Source: Bacteroidota bacterium (GTDB lineage: Bacteria > Bacteroidota > Bacteroidia > Bacteroidales > B18-G4). From it: DNA of 6,159 nucleotides. The notes under the pieces were generated by a model, which worked only from the letters and a program-made list of their open reading frames with translations, ran no database searches and was not told the DNA's origin. Made by a program: the position numbers and the translations under genes. Numbering within the stretch: position 1 is the first letter of the stretch; each line of letters opens with the position of its first letter. The stretch is taken from positions 1-6,159 of the forward strand of contig QMPN01000182.1 in the NCBI GenBank assembly GCA_003648575.1, written 5' to 3'. This document shows positions 1 through 5,763 of the stretch, one piece after another.

Positions 1-210
1 GCCCCACAAATAATTAAATCCTACTTCAGGGTTCTGAAGAAAGATACCGGTTCGGCTGCTCAGTTGTTCAGCTTCTGCATGCTTTTTCAAGGCCTGAAGG
101 CTGGTACTGTTCTTCTCTATCTCGTCAAGTATGGGTGCAAACCCTTGCTGAGCATGCATGCTAGCTGAGGCACATATGATTAACAGGATATAAAAAATGA
201 TTGGTTTCAT
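1..210 (-). CDS. TolC-family outer-membrane efflux channel, N-terminal part (cut by window edge)
   Basis: Only the first 70 codons lie in the window; the gene continues beyond position 1. Reading the minus strand from ATG at 210-208 gives a hydrophobic signal peptide (MKPIIFYILLIICASASMHA), probably cleaved after residue 20. A helical, Glu/Lys/Gln-rich stretch follows (residues 25-55), then an NPEVGFNYLWG-like segment. This start resembles Bacteroidota outer-membrane factors paired with metal RND pumps, where an 'NPE' motif opens the first coiled-coil repeat. The inferred role is the outer-membrane duct of the tripartite pump encoded just upstream. The start ATG overlaps the pump's TGA stop as ATGA (210-207), so translation is probably coupled. 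Nothing in these 70 residues shows substrate specificity. Family assignment rests on context plus a short N-terminus, so it is likely but not proven. Confidence 0.82.
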   Translation of the reverse strand, partial: MKPIIFYILLIICASASMHAQQGFAPILDEIEKNSTSLQALKKHAEAEQLSSRTGIFLQNPEVGFNYLWG

Positions 211-3200
211 AAGCTTTTTTGTTTCAGGATTCCACGATCCGCTAACATGCTATATACTATGGGTACAACATAAATATTGAGTAAGGTAGAGGTCAGTAGC
301 CCGCCCAGGATCACAATGGCCATAGGGCTCTGAATCTCATTCCCGGTGGCTTCTCCATTCATGGCCAGGGGGATGAGCGCAAGGGCTGCGGTAAGCGCCG
401 TCATCAGGATAGGATACAGCCTGTCGGCCGAACCTGTAAGGATGGTCTCATCGAGGCTCTTGCCTGCCTGCTGCATGTGCCGGTACCGCGACACCAGCAG
501 TATCCCGTTCCGGGTAGCGATACCAAATAGGGTGATGAAGCCAATGATGACCGGTATACTGACCACACCGGAAGTAAAATATACCGCAAATACACCTCCA
601 ATCAGCGCCAGGGGCAGGTTGAGCAGTATGATGCCGGCAAGTTTTGAATTCCTGAACTCCTGGTATAGTAATAAGAAGATCACAAAAATGGCCAGTATAG
701 AGGTAAGCAAGAGGGTCTGTGAGGCCTTCTCCTCACTCTCAAACTGCCCGCCATATTCAATCCTGTACCCTTCGGGCAGCACGATATTCTCATCAATGTT
801 TTCCTGAATATTATTTACTACCGTCCGGAGGTCGCTGCCGGCTACATTGGCAGAGATCACGATCTTTCTCTGTACGTTCTCCCTGCTGATCGAGTTTGGC
901 CCACTCACTGAAACGATCTCAGCAATCTGTTCCAGTGGAACCTGCCTGCCGTCATCGGTTTCAATAAGTGCCGATCTCAATCCTTCCAGCGTCTGTGTAT
1001 AATCCTCATTCAATCTCAGGACGAGGTCGTAGCGCTGCTGACCTTCAAATATATCCGACATCTTTTCCTGCGCAAAGGCCAGCTCAACAAACTCATTAAA
1101 CTTCTCAATGGTTATGCCATATACGGCAAGCATCTCCCTCTTGGCCCTGATCTGGATTTGTGGTATCTCTGTTTGTTGTTCCAGGCTCACATCTACCAGG
1201 CCCTCGATATCCGAAATACTGTTCTGGATACGGTTTCCTAACATAAACATTTTGTTCAGGTCGGTACCAAACAGCTTGATCGCAATGTTGGCTCTTGTAC
1301 CTGATAGCATATGGTCGATCCTGTGTCCCAGCGGCTGGCCTACCGTTGCAGCAATCCCCGGCACACCTGCCAGCTTTGCCCTGACATCCATCAGGAATAC
1401 TTCCCGCGACCTGTCATCGAGGACGAAGTTGACATCGATCTCAGCACTGTTGGTCGTTTGTGAATGCTCATCCAGCTCTCCCCTGCCGGTCCTTCGGGCT
1501 GTGCTGGTTACCTCGGGAATGCTCAGGAGTTCAGTTTCTATCAGGTTTCCCAGCTCATTGCTCTCATCCAGGGAAATCCCTGCTTTGCTGATGGCGGAGA
1601 TGGTAAGAGACCCTTCGTTGAACTCCGGAAGGAAACTTCGTCCCATCCCTGCAAAGAGCACAAGAGAGAGGATAAACAGTCCCAGTGTAAGGGGGAGAAT
1701 GATCTTTTTGTGATTCAAAGACCACTTCAATGAGCGATGGTAATTTGAAGTAAGGTTCCTCGCAAGCCATCCATCCTTTTTCCTTTTTGCGAGGTAGGAA
1801 GGCTTCGACAGCAGCAATTTACACAGTAAGGGTGTTATGGTAATTGCCACAAGCAGTGAAACTGACAGTGAAATGATATAGGCGATCCCGAGTGGTTTCA
1901 ACATCCGCCCTTCCATCCCTGAAAGGAAAAATAGTGGAATAAAGGCAACGATGATGATCAGGGTGGCATTTAAGATAGAAGCCCTGATCTCTTTCGAAGC
2001 CTCGAATACCACCTGGAAAGCAGAGGCCCGGTCTTTTTCATCTTTAGCATGATTTTGCCGCAGCCTTTTGTATACATTTTCCACATCGATGATGGCATCA
2101 TCAACCAGCGAGCCGATGGCAATAGCCAGCCCGCCAAGAGTCATGGTATTGATATTCATGCCCAGTAAATACAGGACCATGATGGCTGATAAGAGGGAGA
2201 TAGGTATCGCCAGGACAGAAATGATCGTTGTACGGAAACTGCCCAGGAAGAGAAAGAGGATGATCACAACAAAGATGGCTCCTTCGATCAGTGCACGGCC
2301 CACATTGTCGACAGACTCACCTATGAAGTCGGCCTGCCGGAAAATATCGGTTGTCATTATCACATCCGGTGGCAATGATTGTCTTAGTTCCTCAAGGTTC
2401 TTCTCTATCTTCTCAGTCACATTTACAGTATTGATATTGGGCTGCTTCGAGACTGAGAGGATAACGGATGGGCTCGCATTTTGAGAAGCATGTCCCATCT
2501 TCACAGCACTGCCAATGACCACTTCGGCCACATCACTGATACGAACGGGCTTGCCATCAATAGACTGAATATATGTGTTGCTTAATTCTTCCAGGTCGTG
2601 GGTTCTTGCGATGCCCCTGACCACATACTCATTACCGTACTGCCTAACTACACCACCGGTGGAGTTATTGCTTAGGCCTTTACATACCTCGGCCAGTTTT
2701 GACAGGCTCACTCCATATTGCCTGAGCAAGTAAGGATCGGCCAGTACCTGGTACTGTTTATAATCACCTCCAATAATGGTTACCTGCGACACACCTCCGG
2801 TGGCAAGGATTACCGGTTTGAGGTTCCATTCTGCGATCGTCCTGAGGTCCATCATCGAGGTAGAATCTGATTGCAGGCCGATGAATAGAATTTCACCCAT
2901 AACACTCGACTGTGGGGCCAGCGCAGGCTCTACATCTGCAGGCATCGATGATGCAAGCATAACCAGCTTTTCACTTACGATCTGGCGCGCCTTATAAATA
3001 TCGGTTCCCCAGTCAAATTCAACCCAGACAAAGGAAAATCCCTGTGATGATGCTGACCTTACACGGCGCACATCTGTAGCCCCGTTTACTGCCGTTTCTA
3101 TTGGAAAGGTCACCTGTCGTTCCACCTCTTCGGCTGCCATGTTATGTGCATCCGTAAGAACCACCACAGTGGGGGCCGTGAGGTCGGGAAAGACATCCAC

Positions 3201-3305
3201 GTCCATGATGCGGGCTGTGTATATGCCCCCGATCATGACCAAAACCGCTCCCAGGATGATGAAGAGCTTATTGCTTAAAGAAAACTTAATTATCCGATCT
3301 AACAT
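207..3305 (-). CDS. Heavy-metal efflux RND pump, CzcA/CusA (HME) family inner-membrane subunit
   Basis: This 1032-aa proton-driven antiporter moves metal ions from periplasm or cytoplasm into the efflux channel; the length fits the family. It shows the RND layout: TM1 (about 14-32), a large periplasmic loop, TM2-6 (about 339-497), TM7 (534-553), a second periplasmic loop, and TM8-12 (866-1019). TM4 carries the HME proton-relay signature GSLVDDAIIDVEN, with acidic residues D402, D403, D407 and E409. Another family landmark is FLPEFNEG near 560. The position of E. coli CusA M573 appears to be Ser here, and the CusA M672 region reads RIDHMLSG with His at 665, so a CusA-like Met cluster is not evident. 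A divalent metal (Zn, Co, Cd or Ni) is therefore favoured, as inference. ATG at 3305 is preferred over an in-frame TTG at 3314: it gives the typical MLDRIIKFSL start and lies 11 nt after the adaptor stop. The stop overlaps the next gene's ATG. Confidence 0.96.
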   Translation of the reverse strand: MLDRIIKFSLSNKLFIILGAVLVMIGGIYTARIMDVDVFPDLTAPTVVVLTDAHNMAAEEVERQVTFPIETAVNGATDVRRVRSASSQGFSFVWVEFDWGTDIYKARQIVSEKLVMLASSMPADVEPALAPQSSVMGEILFIGLQSDSTSMMDLRTIAEWNLKPVILATGGVSQVTIIGGDYKQYQVLADPYLLRQYGVSLSKLAEVCKGLSNNSTGGVVRQYGNEYVVRGIARTHDLEELSNTYIQSIDGKPVRISDVAEVVIGSAVKMGHASQNASPSVILSVSKQPNINTVNVTEKIEKNLEELRQSLPPDVIMTTDIFRQADFIGESVDNVGRALIEGAIFVVIILFLFLGSFRTTIISVLAIPISLLSAIMVLYLLGMNINTMTLGGLAIAIGSLVDDAIIDVENVYKRLRQNHAKDEKDRASAFQVVFEASKEIRASILNATLIIIVAFIPLFFLSGMEGRMLKPLGIAYIISLSVSLLVAITITPLLCKLLLSKPSYLAKRKKDGWLARNLTSNYHRSLKWSLNHKKIILPLTLGLFILSLVLFAGMGRSFLPEFNEGSLTISAISKAGISLDESNELGNLIETELLSIPEVTSTARRTGRGELDEHSQTTNSAEIDVNFVLDDRSREVFLMDVRAKLAGVPGIAATVGQPLGHRIDHMLSGTRANIAIKLFGTDLNKMFMLGNRIQNSISDIEGLVDVSLEQQTEIPQIQIRAKREMLAVYGITIEKFNEFVELAFAQEKMSDIFEGQQRYDLVLRLNEDYTQTLEGLRSALIETDDGRQVPLEQIAEIVSVSGPNSISRENVQRKIVISANVAGSDLRTVVNNIQENIDENIVLPEGYRIEYGGQFESEEKASQTLLLTSILAIFVIFLLLYQEFRNSKLAGIILLNLPLALIGGVFAVYFTSGVVSIPVIIGFITLFGIATRNGILLVSRYRHMQQAGKSLDETILTGSADRLYPILMTALTAALALIPLAMNGEATGNEIQSPMAIVILGGLLTSTLLNIYVVPIVYSMLADRGILKQKSL

Positions 3306-3316
3306 AATGCTCAAAA

Positions 3317-4822
3317 TTAATGTACATGACCCGCATGAGGATCCAGGGCACCTGCCGCCTGTGACAATTTCACCAGGATCGCTCCCTCTGATACAAGCCT
3401 ATCTCCGACTGAGAGGCCAAGTTGAACCTCGGTTCTTAAACCATCTGTAGCGCCGGTAGTCACTTCTCTTTTTACAAATAGCTCAGGTGTTAACTGTACC
3501 AGCACGAACTTTTTACCCTGCTCTTCCAGCAATGCATTATTTGGTACTGTGAGGACCGGATGATCCGTAGCGGTAATAATATAAAGTTCGACAAAGCTTC
3601 CGGGGACAAGGCCAATGGTATTCTCAATCTCAAAACTTACCGGAATGAGGTAGTTGTTATGGTTCACGCTTCTCCCGTATGAAGTAAGAGAGCCATTTAA
3701 TTGTTCCAGAGTATAGGTCTCCTGGTCCTGAATGCTCCTGATATTGGCAGAAATGATATTGGGTAGTACCGATGCATACTTTTGTTGTACATCGGCCAAC
3801 AATACAAGTTTTTTATTCTCAGCAATATCGAGAAGTTTCTGTCCCGCCTCCACATACTCGCCGTTCGTCACATAGATGTGGTTCACAAAACCGCTGACCG
3901 GGCTTTTCACCAGCTGTTCACCTCCCTCAAAATTCTGTGCAAGGCTTTCATAAATAACCTTCGCACTTTCATACTCCCGCTTGGCTTCCAGGAAGTCTGA
4001 CTGGGTAACGATCTTTTCTTCCACCAGCGTCTTCATGCGTTCATAGTTTGCCAGGGATTCTTCATATTTATTCTTTGCCTCCACAAAGCGTACATGCGAA
4101 TTATCTCCTGCCAGGGAGGTTCCTGAGATGCTGAACAGCTTATCGCCGCGACCCACAGCCGTACCTTCATAAATATTTTCGCCTTCAAAGAGGACCACAC
4201 CTCCTGTGCGGGCTACCACACTCTGCTTATCATCCTGGGCAGCCTGCAGCAATGCCCCGGTCTTTATAACCTGTCCGAAATCCCGTTCAGTCACTGCGGT
4301 GGTCGAAAAATCAATTCTCCACGACTGTTCTTTGGTAAAGACGATTCCGTTGGGATCAGCAATGAGATTTTTTTCAGCTTCATGGATGGCGTCATGATCT
4401 TCATCATATACAATAATACCATCCACAATGAGCCTGCTTTCTCCCTGATCAGTTTGGATATCAAAGATCAGCTGCCCTCTCCCTGATGTAACCGGAGTGA
4501 TGCTGAACAGGTAGATCCCGTCCCTGACAGGCATTTCGACAGTTTGCCGCACCCCTTTGGTTCCGATGATCAGGCTCATGGTGATACTGGCATTTCCGAG
4601 GGGCTTAAAGTCCTCAAGGAAGGTAAAATGACCCAGCACCTCTGATGCATGTTCCAGTACGAAGGGATCTGCCTCAGCGTACAACTCAAAGTCCTGGTTG
4701 TAGGAGACAAGTTGCAGTTTGACGTCTCCGTGCACATGTGCACTCTGATCAGTGGAGGTAGCAGGACCACATGCAGAAATGAGTATTGCCAGCATGGCTG
4801 ACAGAAAAAGTAGTTTCTTCAT
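3317..4822 (-). CDS. Efflux RND periplasmic adaptor (membrane-fusion) lipoprotein, CusB/CzcB type
   Basis: This 501-aa adaptor links the RND pump to the TolC-like channel. Residues 1-17 form a lipoprotein signal ending in the lipobox ISAC, so Cys18 is the probable lipidated residue. An extra N-terminal domain follows (about 32-140), predominantly beta-like and opening with HVHGD. The canonical adaptor parts come next: a first lipoyl half (about 202-240); an alpha-helical hairpin rich in Glu/Lys (about 242-298); a second lipoyl half (KSPVSGFVNHIYVTNGEYV, 306-324); a beta-barrel (about 338-420, with the VPGSFVELYI strand); and a membrane-proximal domain (about 424-490). The last eight residues, DPHAGHVH, form a His-containing tail. 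Typical CusB/CzcB proteins are about 380-420 aa; the excess is the N-terminal domain. No YxCPMHP heavy-metal-binding motif is seen. The start ATG at 4822 lies 30 nt after the preceding stop. The assignment is secure; the metal is not determined. Confidence 0.94.
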   Translation of the reverse strand: MKKLLFLSAMLAILISACGPATSTDQSAHVHGDVKLQLVSYNQDFELYAEADPFVLEHASEVLGHFTFLEDFKPLGNASITMSLIIGTKGVRQTVEMPVRDGIYLFSITPVTSGRGQLIFDIQTDQGESRLIVDGIIVYDEDHDAIHEAEKNLIADPNGIVFTKEQSWRIDFSTTAVTERDFGQVIKTGALLQAAQDDKQSVVARTGGVVLFEGENIYEGTAVGRGDKLFSISGTSLAGDNSHVRFVEAKNKYEESLANYERMKTLVEEKIVTQSDFLEAKREYESAKVIYESLAQNFEGGEQLVKSPVSGFVNHIYVTNGEYVEAGQKLLDIAENKKLVLLADVQQKYASVLPNIISANIRSIQDQETYTLEQLNGSLTSYGRSVNHNNYLIPVSFEIENTIGLVPGSFVELYIITATDHPVLTVPNNALLEEQGKKFVLVQLTPELFVKREVTTGATDGLRTEVQLGLSVGDRLVSEGAILVKLSQAAGALDPHAGHVH

Positions 4823-4852
4823 CTTAAATGTATTTAAAAGCGAAAATGATGA

Positions 4853-5110
4853 TTAATGCTCGTGGCCTTCGCCACCATCATGATTATGTTTATGATCGCA
4901 GCATTTTTCAATTGAATCCTGAGCACACTTATGGGTAGAATCAGCTTCTACTTCAAAGACTTCCTGTTCGTGATTGACATCCCCACTATGGTCATGGTCA
5001 CAATCACTATGGGCTGTCCCATCATCATGTGTATGGGATCCAGACTGTACATTGTTGCAGGCAACAAATACAAAAAGGGATAATACGGCAACTAATATGA
5101 TATTTTTCAT
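4853..5110 (-). CDS. Small His/Asp-rich lipoprotein, putative periplasmic metal-binding protein
   Basis: This 85-aa protein has a lipoprotein signal (MKNIILVAVLSLFVFVAC) whose FVAC lipobox places lipidation at Cys18. The remaining 67 residues are hydrophilic and carry 12 His, many Asp/Glu and four further Cys (one in SDCDHDH, one in HKCAQD, two in EKCCDHKHNH). The chain ends in GEGHEH. There is no recognisable fold; low complexity suggests a flexible metal-chelating chain anchored to a membrane. Lying directly upstream of the adaptor, it probably buffers or hands over the exported metal in the periplasm. I know of no named family with this exact sequence. The His/carboxylate mix suits Zn(II), Ni(II) or Co(II), while the Cys residues leave Cu(I) open. 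The ATG at 5110 is the only start that preserves the signal peptide. A hairpin with a T-tract lies upstream, so expression may be partly separate from the gene before it. Confidence 0.85.
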   Translation of the reverse strand: MKNIILVAVLSLFVFVACNNVQSGSHTHDDGTAHSDCDHDHSGDVNHEQEVFEVEADSTHKCAQDSIEKCCDHKHNHDGGEGHEH

Positions 5111-5124
5111 TTCTGTTAATGTTA

Positions 5125-5132
5125 TAAAAGTA
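5125..5132 (-). promoter_or_regulatory. Possible secondary -7 promoter element before the 85-aa lipoprotein gene
   Basis: The minus strand reads TACTTTTA, matching TAnnTTTG at every defined position except the last. It ends 14 nt upstream of the ATG at 5110. No good -33 element is seen; the nearest TTG is about 25 nt upstream, in the hairpin arm. AT-rich sequence gives such partial matches often, so this is weak. Confidence 0.25.
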
Positions 5133-5141
5133 AAAATTGCA
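5128..5141 (-). repeat. 14-nt imperfect direct repeat, copy proximal to the lipoprotein gene
   Basis: The minus strand reads TGCAATTTTTACTT. It matches the copy at 5159-5172 at 13 of 14 positions, 31 nt apart start to start, close to three helical turns. It overlaps the T-tract of the putative terminator and the weak -7 element, 17 nt upstream of the ATG at 5110. It may be a regulator half-site or coincidence in AT-rich DNA. Confidence 0.45.
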
Positions 5142-5160
5142 TCCAGGGCTGAGGATGCAA
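5132..5160 (-). terminator. Hairpin plus T-tract: putative intrinsic terminator or attenuator
   Basis: On the minus strand an 8-bp perfect inverted repeat (TTGCATCC, 5160-5153; GGATGCAA, 5144-5137) encloses an 8-nt loop and is followed directly by TTTTT (5136-5132), then AC and TTTT. This has the form of a rho-independent terminator acting in the direction of the operon, 43 nt after the stop of the 146-aa gene. The stem is only half GC, so termination may be partial, lowering expression of the downstream pump genes relative to the first gene. It may instead be a protein-binding palindrome. Confidence 0.5.
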
Positions 5161-5172
5161 GTAAAATTTGCA
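5159..5172 (-). repeat. 14-nt imperfect direct repeat, distal copy, inside a TGCAA-N7-TTGCA palindrome
   Basis: The minus strand reads TGCAAATTTTACTT, differing from the proximal copy by one base. On the plus strand, positions 5156-5172 form the inverted repeat TGCAA-N7-TTGCA, partly shared with the arm of the terminator-like hairpin. The arrangement is consistent with a dimeric regulator's operator, but no regulator gene is present in the window. Confidence 0.4.
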
Positions 5173-5203
5173 GCCGGACTGGAAAATAATTGTTCCGTTC
5201 ACA

Positions 5204-5644
5204 TTAACAGTAAGGGGGAGCCCGCAAGCCAAAGCCATGAGTTGAAAATACCTGATAGGAATAATCCAGGTATGGCCTTTGTCGAAAATCTTTAAAGGAA
5301 ATCAAAAATTCCTGATCAAAGTCAGGAAGCTTGATCATGGATAGAAATTGAATTGCATGAATCTGCGTCGAAGAAAAATCGACCATCAGGTCTTCCGGCT
5401 TATAATTGTCAGGAATGACGGCCAGAACATCATTCAGCAAGCAGCAATCATTATTATGATCAGCATCATGCTTTTCCTGATGATCGGCATCGTTATGATT
5501 GCAGCCGTCATGATCATGCTCACTTTCATGGGGAAGCACAAAGCACGCCATATTATCATTATGATGATGGTGGGGTACCACGGCATGCGCCAGCAGCACC
5601 AGGCTGGCAAAAGTCATCATGAATATGGCAATTATCTTTTGCAT
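5204..5644 (-). CDS. His/Asp/Cys-rich exported hypothetical protein, first gene of the metal-efflux cluster
   Basis: The 146-aa product has a hydrophobic N-terminal segment (about 4-22) that could be a signal peptide or membrane anchor. A metal-binding-like region follows: HHHH at 25-28, Cys34, then dispersed His and Asp (39-63), Cys48 and a CC pair at 67-68. The second half (70-146) is not His-rich, looks foldable, and ends in GLRAPPYC with a terminal Cys. Small Bacteroidota proteins with an N-terminal membrane segment, a central CC pair and a C-terminal PP are often found beside CusA/CzcA operons. From memory this resembles the families labelled HYC_CC_PP or DUF6769, but I could not check. 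An in-frame ATG at 5701 would add 19 residues. The ATG at 5644 is chosen because it places the hydrophobic segment at the N-terminus and because the likely -7 promoter element lies inside the extension. Metal sensing or scavenging is inference. Confidence 0.82.
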   Translation of the reverse strand: MQKIIAIFMMTFASLVLLAHAVVPHHHHNDNMACFVLPHESEHDHDGCNHNDADHQEKHDADHNNDCCLLNDVLAVIPDNYKPEDLMVDFSSTQIHAIQFLSMIKLPDFDQEFLISFKDFRQRPYLDYSYQVFSTHGFGLRAPPYC

Positions 5645-5661
5645 TCTTTTATTAAACGATG

Positions 5662-5669
5662 CAAAGTTA
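5662..5669 (-). promoter_or_regulatory. Putative Bacteroidota -7 promoter element for the efflux cluster
   Basis: On the minus strand this octamer reads TAACTTTG, an exact match to the Bacteroidota primary-sigma -7 consensus TAnnTTTG. It ends 17 nt before the ATG at 5644, leaving a short leader. The -33 region is only weakly matched: TTT at the usual spacing of about 18 nt, with no clear TTTG. It lies inside the alternative N-terminal extension of the His-rich gene, which supports the shorter start. It would drive transcription of at least the first gene, and probably the whole cluster. Confidence 0.5.
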
Positions 5670-5714
5670 CAATTAGTTTTGGATTTTAAATTTTCGAACA
5701 TATTTAAAGTTTTC

Positions 5715-5722
5715 TACCTTTA
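5715..5722 (+). promoter_or_regulatory. Possible -7 promoter element for the AccA-like gene
   Basis: The plus strand reads TACCTTTA, one mismatch from TAnnTTTG, and ends 41 nt before the ATG at 5764. A T-run at 5691-5694 sits at roughly the -33 distance but is not a clear TTTG. TCACTTTG at 5737-5744 is another one-mismatch candidate. Neither is compelling; the region must hold a promoter only if the gene is not transcribed from elsewhere. Confidence 0.25.
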
Positions 5723-5763
5723 TGACCTCGAAATTGTCACTTTGAAGAACTAAATGATTGCTC

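Noticed and set aside
151..162. Perfect 12-bp palindrome AGCATGCATGCT
   Set aside because: It falls within the signal-peptide codons of the channel gene (Ser-Met-His-Ala region), has no loop, T-tract or partner sites, and is likely a coding coincidence.
1108..1713. 201-codon plus-strand open frame antisense to the RND pump gene
   Set aside because: It lies wholly inside the well-supported pump gene on the other strand, and its product shows no recognisable domain. It is a shadow of the pump's coding pattern.
3306..3314. TTG start three codons upstream of the pump's ATG
   Set aside because: The ATG at 3305 gives the family's usual MLDRII start and a sensible 11-nt gap. The TTG would add only MSI and sit 2 nt from the previous stop.
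5348..5689. 113-codon plus-strand frame rich in Met and Ile, opposite the 146-aa His-rich gene
   Set aside because: The Met richness arises because His codon CAT reads ATG on the opposite strand. The minus-strand product has an export signal and operon context, so the plus-strand frame is an artefact.
5702..5763. AT-rich stretch between the divergent genes considered as a small RNA or riboswitch
   Set aside because: No stable stem or known riboswitch motif is visible. It is short and best explained as a promoter region.
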